NCBI GenBank assembly: GCA_903862155.1
Contig: CAIOXF010000026.1
Span: 1-11,311 of the forward strand
Length of the DNA stretch: 11,311 bases
From: an uncultured cyanobacterium
GTDB lineage: Bacteria > Cyanobacteriota > Cyanobacteriia > PCC-6307 > Cyanobiaceae
Direction: 5' to 3'
A program made the position numbers and the translations under genes. Below the pieces are notes generated by a model, which did not search any database, was not told the origin of the DNA, and saw only the letters and a list, made by a program, of their open reading frames with translations. Positions 5,749-11,311 of this stretch are shown one piece after another. How positions within the stretch are numbered: the stretch's first letter is position 1; every line of letters starts with the position of its first letter.

Positions 5749-7257
5749 GTGTCGGATCTGCGCGAGACCCGCCTGGAGAAGGGCAAGGCCCTTGCCGCCC
5801 TAGGCCAGGGGCCCTACGCCCTGCGATTTGAGCCCAGCCACGGCACGGCTGAGCTGCAGGAGGCCCACGCCGACCTGGCCAATGGCGAGGAGCGCGATGT
5901 GGCGGTAGCGGTGGCCGGCCGGGTGATGACCCGGCGGGTGATGGGCAAGCTCGCCTTCTTCACCCTTGCCGATCAGCACGGCACCATTCAGCTGTTTATC
6001 GAGAAGGCCACCCTGGCCGCCTCGATGCCGGACGACCCTGAGGCTTTTGCCCACATCACCTCCCTGGTGGATGCCGGCGATCTGATTGGGGTGCAGGGCA
6101 CTCTGCGCCGCACCGATCGGGGCGAGCTCTCGGTGAAGGTGAAGAACTGGCAGATGCTCAGCAAGAGCCTGCAGCCCCTGCCGGATAAGTGGCACGGCCT
6201 GGCCGATGTGGAGAAGCGCTACCGCCAGCGCTACCTCGATCTGATCGTGTCGCCCCACACCCGGGAAACGTTCCGGCGTCGGGCCCGGTTGGTGAGCGGC
6301 ATGCGCCGCTGGCTGGATGAGCGGGGCTTCCTGGAGATCGAAACCCCGGTGCTGCAGAGCCAGCCTGGTGGTGCCGATGCTCGGCCCTTCGAAACGCACC
6401 ACAACACGCTCGATCTGCCCCTCACCCTGCGCATCGCCACCGAGCTGCACCTCAAGCGGCTGGTGGTGGGCGGCTTTGAGCGGGTGTATGAGCTCGGGCG
6501 GATCTTCCGCAATGAGGGGGTGAGCACGCGCCACAACCCCGAATTCACCTCGGTGGAGATCTATCAGGCCTATGCCGATTACGGCGACATGATGGATCTC
6601 ACCGAGCAACTGATTGCTCACCTGTGTGAGGAGGTGTGCGGCAGCACCCGCATCACCTACCAGGGCACCGAGATCGATCTCACTCCTCCCTGGCGTCGGG
6701 CCACCATGCACGAGCTGGTGCAGGAAGCCACCGGGCTTGATTTCACCCAGTTCACCAGCCGCCAGGAGGCTGCCGCCGCCATGGAGGCCCAGGGGCTGGA
6801 GGTGCCGGCGCTGGCCGATTCGGTGGGCCGTCTGCTGGTGGAGGCCTTTGAGCAGAAGGTGGAGGCGGATCTGATCCAGCCCACCTTTGTGATCGATTAC
6901 CCGGTGGAGAACTCTCCCCTGGCGCGGCCCCACCGCAGCAAGCCCGGTTTGGTGGAGCGCTTCGAGCTGTTCATCGTGGGCCGCGAAACCGCCAACGCCT
7001 TCAGCGAACTGATCGACCCGGTGGATCAGCGCCAGCGGCTGGAGGCCCAGCAGGAGCGCAAGGCCGCGGGTGATCTGGAGGCCCAGGGGGTGGATGAAGA
7101 CTTTCTCCATGCGCTGGAGGTGGGCATGCCCCCCACCGGTGGCCTGGGTATCGGCATTGATCGGCTGGTGATGCTGCTCACCGACAGCCCCTCGATCCGC
7201 GATGTGATCGCCTTCCCGCTGCTGCGCCCCGAGGCCCGTACCGCCCCTGCGGAGTAG
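5749..7257 (+). CDS. lysS: Lysyl-tRNA synthetase, class II
   Basis: 502-residue class II lysyl-tRNA synthetase that charges tRNA-Lys with lysine in the cytosol. An N-terminal helical tail leads to an OB-fold anticodon-binding domain (about 55-150; VAGRVMTRRVMGKLAFFTLA). The class II catalytic core follows: motif 1 around MRRWLDERGFLEIETPVLQ, motif 2 FRNEGVSTRHNPEFTSVEIY, and motif 3 GIGIDRLVMLLTDSPSIRDV ending in AFPLLRPE. Length is standard for bacterial LysRS. The start is GTG 5749, beginning MSDLRETRLEKGKALAALG, with no strong Shine-Dalgarno. The frame on the opposite strand is open for long stretches because of codon bias and is not a gene. All motifs appear intact. Confidence 0.97.
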   Translation: MSDLRETRLEKGKALAALGQGPYALRFEPSHGTAELQEAHADLANGEERDVAVAVAGRVMTRRVMGKLAFFTLADQHGTIQLFIEKATLAASMPDDPEAFAHITSLVDAGDLIGVQGTLRRTDRGELSVKVKNWQMLSKSLQPLPDKWHGLADVEKRYRQRYLDLIVSPHTRETFRRRARLVSGMRRWLDERGFLEIETPVLQSQPGGADARPFETHHNTLDLPLTLRIATELHLKRLVVGGFERVYELGRIFRNEGVSTRHNPEFTSVEIYQAYADYGDMMDLTEQLIAHLCEEVCGSTRITYQGTEIDLTPPWRRATMHELVQEATGLDFTQFTSRQEAAAAMEAQGLEVPALADSVGRLLVEAFEQKVEADLIQPTFVIDYPVENSPLARPHRSKPGLVERFELFIVGRETANAFSELIDPVDQRQRLEAQQERKAAGDLEAQGVDEDFLHALEVGMPPTGGLGIGIDRLVMLLTDSPSIRDVIAFPLLRPEARTAPAE

Positions 7258-7290
7258 GGATTCCGGCAGTCCAAGGCCCCTGGCCTGCAG

Positions 7291-7299
7291 TGGGATAAT
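7291..7299 (+). promoter_or_regulatory. Extended -10 promoter for the 87-residue gene
   Basis: TGG followed by GATAAT: an extended -10 (TGn plus a five-of-six -10 hexamer) 41 bp before ATG 7341. No -35 consensus is visible, which extended -10 promoters can tolerate. It implies the small gene can be transcribed separately from lysS, starting near 7306. Confidence 0.45.
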
Positions 7300-7340
7300 G
7301 GGTCGCAGTAGGCAATCACCCCCACCGGGGATCCGATTCC

Positions 7341-7604
7341 ATGAGTGGTGAGCGCGTCGGTTTTCGCTTCCAGCACGCGGATGCGGTGGTGAAGCGCAAC
7401 CCCCAGGGCCGCTCCCGCCGCGGTTGGGTGATGGAGCCGGTGGAGCAGACCACCAGCCGCGGCACCAAGATGCCCGCCTATCGGATTCGTTGGCGCGACA
7501 GTGAGCGTCCTGAGATCGTGCTCCAGCACATGCTGATCGCCGATCCTGATCCCACCCCGCCGCCGGAAGGGGTGAGCCTGGTGCCCCCCGCCCCCAAGAA
7601 GTGA
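7341..7604 (+). CDS. Conserved-looking small basic protein, function unknown
   Basis: 87-residue protein starting at ATG 7341, with GGGGA 9 nt upstream. I recall similar short genes next to lysS in picocyanobacteria but no assigned function. The body (about 5-68) alternates charged and hydrophobic residues (GRSRRGWVMEPVE, then KMPAYRIRWRDSERPEIVLQ). This gives the look of a small SH3-like beta barrel of the kind that binds nucleic acid or ribosomal partners. The last 20 residues are Pro-rich and end in PPAPKK, probably disordered. There is no signal peptide or membrane segment. It has a likely promoter of its own at 7291-7299 and a hairpin after its stop. Coding character is convincing; the fold idea is inference from composition. 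Confidence 0.75.
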   Translation: MSGERVGFRFQHADAVVKRNPQGRSRRGWVMEPVEQTTSRGTKMPAYRIRWRDSERPEIVLQHMLIADPDPTPPPEGVSLVPPAPKK

Positions 7605-7612
7605 GATTGCAG

Positions 7613-7635
7613 AAGCCTCGGCGTTCCCGGGGCTT
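7613..7635. terminator. Shared hairpin between convergent genes
   Basis: AAGCCTCGG (7613-7621) pairs with CCGGGGCTT (7627-7635; one T-G wobble) around a 5-nt loop. It sits in the 39-bp gap between two convergent genes, 8 nt after the plus-strand stop and 9 nt from the toxin stop. T-runs are weak on both sides (TTGTTGC on plus), so it may be a modest bidirectional terminator or 3'-end stabiliser. Confidence 0.5.
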
Positions 7636-7643
7636 GTTGCTGG

Positions 7644-8069
7644 TTACAGCTTCAGCAACTTGAGCCCGGCGTAACGCTCAAAATCCTGATCGAAGCTCAC
7701 CAGCCGCCAGCCGTTCACGATCGAGAGGGCCGCTAGGTGGGCGTCGGTGCAGTGCTGGGGCTCCACGGTGCCTTTCCGCAGCAGGGCCTGGAACACATCC
7801 CAGCCATCGGTGGGTTCCCCCCCGAAGCCCACGCCGGGCTGCTCGCAGAAACGCTCAAGTACCTCACCGGCTGCAGCTGGGGTGAGCACCGCCTCGCCCA
7901 TGACGCTCTCGCGGCAGAGCAACCGCACCAGGCCAAGTCCAGTCGCGGTGCAGAACACCACCCGTTCGCCGGCTTCCGTTTCCCAGTAGTGCCGCGCTCG
8001 CAGGTGCTGGGGATGGAGGGGCCAGCTGAGGGCCAGCCATACATTTAAATCGGGCAGATCAACGTTCAC
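7644..8069 (-). CDS. vapC: PIN-domain toxin (VapC family ribonuclease)
   Basis: 141-residue PIN-domain protein, the predicted toxin of a type II toxin-antitoxin pair; VapC proteins are metal-dependent RNases that cut tRNA or rRNA. The GTG at 8069 gives the typical start MNVDLPDLNVWLALSWPLHP with first catalytic acid Asp7. The C-terminal acids lie in HCTDAHLAALSIVNGWRLVS and the following SFDQDF. The usual second acid (Glu in a TELG-type motif) is not obvious: the equivalent stretch reads CTATGLGLVRLL, as in subfamilies that do not keep it. The frame continues upstream through the antitoxin gene, but those residues (Pro/Ser/Cys-rich) do not look like protein. It follows the antitoxin by 10 bp and ends the minus-strand run. 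Confidence 0.85.
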   Translation of the reverse strand: MNVDLPDLNVWLALSWPLHPQHLRARHYWETEAGERVVFCTATGLGLVRLLCRESVMGEAVLTPAAAGEVLERFCEQPGVGFGGEPTDGWDVFQALLRKGTVEPQHCTDAHLAALSIVNGWRLVSFDQDFERYAGLKLLKL

Positions 8070-8079
8070 GGCCGGATCT

Positions 8080-8322
8080 TCAAGGCTCCAGCAGGCTGAA
8101 CAGCCCCGCGTTGCTGAGCTGCTCGGCGGCGATGGCCAGGGGCCTGGGCTGCAAGGTGGGCAGGGCTTCAGCACTGCGGCTGTTGCCCTGGGATGTGGCG
8201 CTGGCGATCAGGCCCTCTTCCACATAGCGCTGCAGCAGCTGCTTCATCGACACGCCTTCGGTGGCTGCCCGCGCCTTGAGCCGGGCAAACAGCGAATCCG
8301 GCAGTTCGAGGCTGGTGCGCAT
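8080..8322 (-). CDS. Ribbon-helix-helix antitoxin (VapB type)
   Basis: 80-residue predicted antitoxin. Residues 1-40 (MRTSLELPDSLFARLKARAA, then TEGVSMKQLLQRYVEEGL) have the beta strand plus two helices of a ribbon-helix-helix DNA-binding domain. The remainder, ending LAIAAEQLSNAGLFSLLEP, should be the flexible toxin-neutralising tail. The gene lies 10 bp before the PIN toxin, the usual antitoxin-first order, and dimers would be expected to repress their own transcription. Its ATG is only 9 bp after the upstream membrane-protein gene, leaving little room for a dedicated promoter except inside that gene. No inverted-repeat operator was seen in the 9-bp gap. Confidence 0.85.
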   Translation of the reverse strand: MRTSLELPDSLFARLKARAATEGVSMKQLLQRYVEEGLIASATSQGNSRSAEALPTLQPRPLAIAAEQLSNAGLFSLLEP

Positions 8323-8331
8323 GGCCGCACG

Positions 8332-9132
8332 TTAATGCGCATCTCCTTTGAGGCGATACACCAGCAAGCCGAGGTGTTCCTTCAGCGCGATGCTGCTGAG
8401 ATACAGAAACTCCGCATCGGGTAGCAATCCCTTGAGGGCATTGCCCACGGTGGGCTGGCCGTAGTTGGCGCGGCTGGGCAGCTGGTAATCGCAGGCCACG
8501 GGCACCACCTCCAGCTGGGTGTGGCGCTGGAAGGTGGCCAGGGAGCGGGGCATGTGGAACGCGCTGGTCACCAGCAGAAGGCGCTTCCAGCCCCGTTGGC
8601 GCCCGAGCGCATCAACGGCTTTGGCCTCCTCGGCAGTGGTGCGGGAGCCGGGGTTGAGCAGGATCTTCTGGGCCGGTATGCCCAGCTCGATCGCCAGGTC
8701 CCGAGCCCAGTAGGCCTCCGGTGGGGCTGGGTCGTTGGCGGTGAAGCTCACCCGGCCGCCGCTGGTGAGCAGGAGGGGCGCCTTGCCCTGACGCAGTAGC
8801 CGCGCGCCCGTGAGCAGCCGGTCGCCGCCTTCGGCTACTTCCACGCCAGCCCTGGGCGCCAGTGCTGGCCGCAGCCCACCGCCGAGAATCACCACCGCAT
8901 CGGCCTTGGGGATCACGGCGGGGGTGAGGGCGGCACTGCGTTCCTCCAGGCCCCAGATCAACTGGCGGCTGGTGAATGGCATGGCGAACAGCCAGATCAG
9001 CGCGACGCCGCAGCCCGAGAGCCAGGGCCCCCAGCGCCGCTTGCGCCCCCCCTGGCCCGCCAGTTGCAGCAGCAGACCAAGGCCCAGGGGATAGAGGGCC
9101 AGCGGCAGCAGCTTGCTCACCAGAAAGCCCAT
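8332..9132 (-). CDS. DUF218 / ElyC-YdcF-SanA family membrane protein
   Basis: 266-residue envelope protein of the DUF218 family. The E. coli member ElyC (about 259 residues, two membrane spans) affects peptidoglycan and lipid-carrier homeostasis; YdcF and SanA are other relatives. Two hydrophobic spans are visible at about residues 4-25 (VSKLLPLALYPLGLGLLLQL) and 36-52 (WLSGCGVALIWLFAMPF), the ElyC arrangement. The DUF218 core follows: ADAVVILGGG, GGDRLLTGARLLRQGKAPLL, the NPGSRTTAEEA motif and LLLVTSAFHMPRSLATFQRH. The conserved GGG, Glu in TTAEEA and His in SAFHMPR are present. It lies 17 bp after the 163-residue gene and 9 bp before the antitoxin, all minus strand. The biochemical activity of the family is not settled, so no gene symbol is assigned. 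Confidence 0.9.
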   Translation of the reverse strand: MGFLVSKLLPLALYPLGLGLLLQLAGQGGRKRRWGPWLSGCGVALIWLFAMPFTSRQLIWGLEERSAALTPAVIPKADAVVILGGGLRPALAPRAGVEVAEGGDRLLTGARLLRQGKAPLLLTSGGRVSFTANDPAPPEAYWARDLAIELGIPAQKILLNPGSRTTAEEAKAVDALGRQRGWKRLLLVTSAFHMPRSLATFQRHTQLEVVPVACDYQLPSRANYGQPTVGNALKGLLPDAEFLYLSSIALKEHLGLLVYRLKGDAH

Positions 9133-9149
9133 GGATCAGATCAGCTGCA

Positions 9150-9641
9150 TCAGTGCTGGGCCTTCATCCGCTCCAGCTCCTGCTGGGCTTCGAAGGCGGC
9201 CCAGGCTTGCTCCAGGTCTGCCTCGTTGTTGGGCGGGCTGGCCGCTGCACGGGGGGTGTTGGCCAGGTCCTGCAGGGCGTTTTCCACGGCGTTGAACTGC
9301 TGGCCCAGATCCGCCAGCTGGTTCCAGCTGCGGCGGCCCTGCTCCATCAGCTCCCCCCCATGGGCTTCGGCGCGCTGGGCCAGCTCATCGGCGCCGGCGG
9401 CCCGGGCCCGCTCCACCCGCTGGCGCCAGGCGCGGATCTCCCCGGCTAGCTCCAATAGCCGTTGCCGCTGCTGTTCGGCCTGGCGCTGCAGCCGGCTGCG
9501 CTCGCCCACCAGCTGGGCCTGGCGGTCGCGGGCTTCCTGTTCCTGCAGCAGGGCCTGCTGGGCCGGGTTGTTGGCCAGAAACGCCTCCAGCTGGCGCTCC
9601 AGCCGTGCCTCCAGTTGCTCCAGCCAGTCGCCTGCCGCCAC
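9150..9641 (-). CDS. Gln/Arg-rich helical protein linked to egtBD
   Basis: 163-residue soluble protein with no recognised catalytic motif. Composition is dominated by Gln, Glu, Arg, Ala and Leu with heptad-like spacing, for example LEARLERQLEAFLANNPAQQ near the N terminus and RSRLQRQAEQQRQRLLELAG in the middle. Long helices or a coiled coil over about residues 5-85 and 95-125 are likely. The tail (QAWAAFEAQQELERMKAQH) is also helical. The start is GTG 9641, 4 bp after the stop of the 77-residue gene, so co-translation with it is likely. From memory, cyanobacterial proteins in this position carry the family name 'hercynine metabolism protein', given for neighbourhood with egtBD rather than a known activity. 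A structural partner of EgtD/EgtB or a sensor is conjecture. Confidence 0.75.
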   Translation of the reverse strand: MAAGDWLEQLEARLERQLEAFLANNPAQQALLQEQEARDRQAQLVGERSRLQRQAEQQRQRLLELAGEIRAWRQRVERARAAGADELAQRAEAHGGELMEQGRRSWNQLADLGQQFNAVENALQDLANTPRAAASPPNNEADLEQAWAAFEAQQELERMKAQH

Positions 9642-9645
9642 CGAT

Positions 9646-9879
9646 TCAGCCCTCGGACCCGGCCGGTCGGGTGATCAGCGGCGCTTCGATTTCCTCCTGC
9701 AGGGGCGTGATCGCCGCTTCCCGCGAGCGCAGCAGCAGCTGGGTGAGCCGGGCGATGGCCCCCTCGCCCAGGTTCTGCTCGCTGATGCGATCGAAGGCGT
9801 TGCGATAGAGCTCCTCGAGCTCCTCGATCAGGCCCTCGCGTGTTTGCCGCATGGCGGCCCGCTGCTCCTCGCGGCTCAT
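9646..9879 (-). CDS. Hercynine-metabolism-associated small protein
   Basis: 77-residue acidic, mostly helical protein starting MSREEQRAAMRQTREGLIEE and continuing through LYRNAFDRISEQNLGEGAIA and LLLRSREAAITPLQEEIEAP. It has no signal peptide, membrane segment or metal-binding motif. Its ATG overlaps the egtD stop in an ATGA (9876-9879), a strong sign of translational coupling, and the 163-residue gene follows after 4 bp. From memory, small cyanobacterial proteins in this place are named 'hercynine metabolism small protein', with no demonstrated function. The tight coupling suggests stoichiometric production with EgtD; a role in the pathway is inference. Confidence 0.8.
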   Translation of the reverse strand: MSREEQRAAMRQTREGLIEELEELYRNAFDRISEQNLGEGAIARLTQLLLRSREAAITPLQEEIEAPLITRPAGSEG

Positions 9880-10877
9880 GGGGTGGCTTGCCTCTCGTGG
9901 GAGTCTCGCCCCACCAGCAGCTGCAGCGAAAGGTCGCCGGCGGGATCACTCCAGCGCCGGCTCACCCGCCAGCCGGCTGCGGCGGCCAGGGCTGCAAAGG
10001 CCGCGGGCGAATACTTCACGCTGTATTCGGTGATCAGCGCTTCGCCGGCGCTGAAGCCCCAGCGCTCGCCCGCCAGCTGCACCGTTTGTGCCGCTGTGCT
10101 CACCAGCGCCATGGCGATGCGGCTGCGCGTGGGCTGCCATTGGGCCTCGTAGCGGAACCGGGCCGGATCGAAATCTCCGTGCAGATCCCGGTTGAGCCGC
10201 ACCAGCAGGTTTTTGGCGAACGCCGCCGACACGCCCGCGGCGTCGTTGTAAGCGGCCTCCAGCCGATTCACCGCCTTGGGCTGGTCGATGCCGATCAGCA
10301 GGGCTCCATCGGGGCCGAGCAGGCGGCGGAACTGGGCCAGCAGGCTGATCGCTTCGGTGGGGGTGAAGTTGCCGATCGAGCTGCCGGGGTAGAAGCCGAT
10401 CCGCTGCCGGCCGCTGAGCAGCGGATGGGCCGGTAGCTCGGCCATGGCGCTGTAGTCGCAGCAGATGCCCAGCACCGGCACGCGCGGATGTTGGCCCTGC
10501 AGCCGTTGGCAGGCCTCACCCAGGTGCTCGGCGCTGATGTCAAGGGCGGCGTAGGCAGCCGGCTTGAGGGCCTCCAGCAACGGCCCCACCTTGCGGGCAT
10601 TGCCAGCACCAAACTCCACCACCACCGCGTTGCCGGCATCGGGCAGGGCGGCAGCCATGGCGCCTGCTTGCCGTTCCAGCAGGGCCGTTTCGGTGCGGGT
10701 GAGGCTGTACTCGGGTTGCTCGCAGATCTGCTCGAACAGCCTGGAGCCCTCGGCGTCGTAGAGGAGCCAGGCCGGCAGCTGGCGCGGACTGCGGTGCATT
10801 CCCTCCACCACCAGTCGCCGCAGATCGGCGGGCTGAGGATGGAGATCGATCAGCTCGGCGCTGAGCAGGGTGTTCAT
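9876..10877 (-). CDS. egtD: L-histidine N-alpha-methyltransferase EgtD
   Basis: 333-residue SAM-dependent methyltransferase that trimethylates histidine to hercynine, the first step of ergothioneine synthesis. Family signatures in order: LLYDAEGSRLFEQICEQPEY (about 38-57, holding Tyr40 and Tyr57, counterparts of the substrate-site tyrosines of mycobacterial EgtD), the SAM loop VEFGAGNARK (about 87-96), FYPGSSIGNFTP with the conserved Asn, and LITEYSVKYS with the Glu-x-Ser pair that contacts the histidine imidazole. The frame stays open upstream to 11132, but that part lies over egtB and is not protein-like. The ATG at 10877 overlaps the egtB stop (ATGA) and gives the normal length. Its TGA overlaps the next ATG in the same way. 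The product SAH is the substrate of AhcY, encoded at the other end of the window. Confidence 0.96.
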   Translation of the reverse strand: MNTLLSAELIDLHPQPADLRRLVVEGMHRSPRQLPAWLLYDAEGSRLFEQICEQPEYSLTRTETALLERQAGAMAAALPDAGNAVVVEFGAGNARKVGPLLEALKPAAYAALDISAEHLGEACQRLQGQHPRVPVLGICCDYSAMAELPAHPLLSGRQRIGFYPGSSIGNFTPTEAISLLAQFRRLLGPDGALLIGIDQPKAVNRLEAAYNDAAGVSAAFAKNLLVRLNRDLHGDFDPARFRYEAQWQPTRSRIAMALVSTAAQTVQLAGERWGFSAGEALITEYSVKYSPAAFAALAAAAGWRVSRRWSDPAGDLSLQLLVGRDSHERQATP

Positions 10878-11311
10878 CGCGCCAGCCGCAAACCGGCTGC
10901 CATCCAGCGACTCGCCGGTGGGAAGAAGTTCCGGTAGGTGGTCCGCCCGTGGCCGGGTGGGGTGAGGAAGCAGCTGCCGCGCAGCACCATCTGGGAGCTC
11001 ATGAACTTGCCGTTGTATTCGCCCACGGCGCCGGCCGCCGGTTGGAAACCGGGATAGGGGCGGTAGGGGCTGGAGGTCCACTGCCACAGCACCCCGAAGC
11101 CATCCGCCAGCTGGGGGGCCATCAGTTCCCATTCGGCTTCGCTCGGCAGCCGGGCGCCGGCCCAGCGGGCGTAGGCGTCGGCCTCAAACCAGCTGAGGTG
11201 CCGCACCGGCGCCTGGGGATCACGGGGCCTGCGGCCAGCCAGGGTGAATGCATCGCCATCGCGCCAGTAGCGCGGCGCCTGCCAGTCCCGCGCCTGCACC
11301 ACGGCCCAGCC
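10874..11311 (-). CDS. egtB: Ergothioneine synthase EgtB, C-terminal part
   Basis: C-terminal ~145 residues of EgtB, the non-haem iron sulfoxide synthase that joins hercynine to a thiol. The gene runs off the right edge, and the frame is open to base 11311 (Gly-Trp-Ala precedes the first GTG). Visible is the FGE/C-type-lectin-like domain: HLSWFEADAYARWAGARLPS, then EAEWE, WQWTSSPYRPYPGF, and VLRGSCFLTPPGHGRTTYRN leading to the terminal GLRLAR. The DinB-like N-terminal half with the iron-binding histidines is outside the window. Whether the thiol substrate is cysteine or gamma-glutamylcysteine cannot be decided here; no egtA, egtC or egtE is in view. Its stop overlaps the egtD start by 4 bp, so the pair is translationally coupled. 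Confidence 0.93.
   Translation of the reverse strand, partial: GWAVVQARDWQAPRYWRDGDAFTLAGRRPRDPQAPVRHLSWFEADAYARWAGARLPSEAEWELMAPQLADGFGVLWQWTSSPYRPYPGFQPAAGAVGEYNGKFMSSQMVLRGSCFLTPPGHGRTTYRNFFPPASRWMAAGLRLAR

Noticed and set aside
5800..7110. 436-codon minus-strand frame opposite lysS
   Set aside because: It fully overlaps a gene with all LysRS motifs; composition is that of a shadow frame.
8070..8174. N-terminal extension of the PIN toxin to the ATG at 8174
   Set aside because: It would overlap the antitoxin gene, and its Pro/Ser/Cys-rich translation does not resemble a PIN domain; the GTG at 8069 gives the standard start.
9064..10152. 362-codon plus-strand frame opposite the egt cluster
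   Set aside because: Ser/Arg/Cys-rich, antisense to four coding genes; no recognisable domain.
1..11311. CRISPR arrays, insertion sequences, integrase/attachment sites, rRNA or tRNA genes, HIP1 octamers (GCGATCGC)
   Set aside because: None seen on either strand while reading through the window.

Overview
The window is GC-rich, densely coded bacterial DNA, most likely from a unicellular alpha-cyanobacterium of the Cyanobium / Synechococcus group. The reasons are the near-canonical cyanobacterial MreB, the gene order mreB-mreC-mreD, solute-binding lipoprotein, Ycf27/OmpR-type response regulator, lysS, and an ergothioneine operon carrying two small unknown genes of the kind found beside egtBD in cyanobacteria. 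No species can be assigned from sequence reading alone.

Layout. (1) 3-335 is the 3' end of ahcY (+), convergent with ssb (-, 654-1049). The 318-bp gap between them has no gene but is packed with secondary structure: a long hairpin just after each stop codon, a central intrinsic terminator and lesser palindromes. (2) A 72-96 bp divergent region separates ssb from the plus-strand run mreB, mreC, mreD and a solute-binding lipoprotein gene (1146-4758). These four are nearly contiguous and are probably one operon for rod-shape morphogenesis plus a sugar-type binding protein. (3) A response regulator (4896-5678), lysS (5749-7257) and an 87-residue conserved-looking small protein (7341-7604) follow on the plus strand. 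(4) From 11311 down to 7644 every gene lies on the minus strand with gaps or overlaps of at most 17 bp: egtB (partial), egtD, a 77-residue protein, a 163-residue Gln/Arg-rich helical protein, a DUF218/ElyC-YdcF membrane protein, a ribbon-helix-helix antitoxin and a PIN-domain toxin. This looks like one long transcription unit, with ergothioneine synthesis first and a VapBC-type module at its 3' end.

How the genes work together. AhcY recycles the S-adenosylhomocysteine made by methyltransferases, including EgtD's triple methylation of histidine. MreBCD direct peptidoglycan elongation, and ElyC-type proteins are also envelope-linked. The rest is housekeeping: SSB and LysRS.

The most unusual signal is the pair of ~70-nt hairpins after ahcY and ssb. 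Their stems differ in sequence, but the apical 15-mer CCCGCTGGCGCGAGG is identical in both, each starts 7-9 nt beyond the stop codon, and each lies in the same orientation relative to its gene. This points to a structure-conserved 3'-UTR RNA element. The second point of interest is the pair of uncharacterised genes translationally linked to egtBD.
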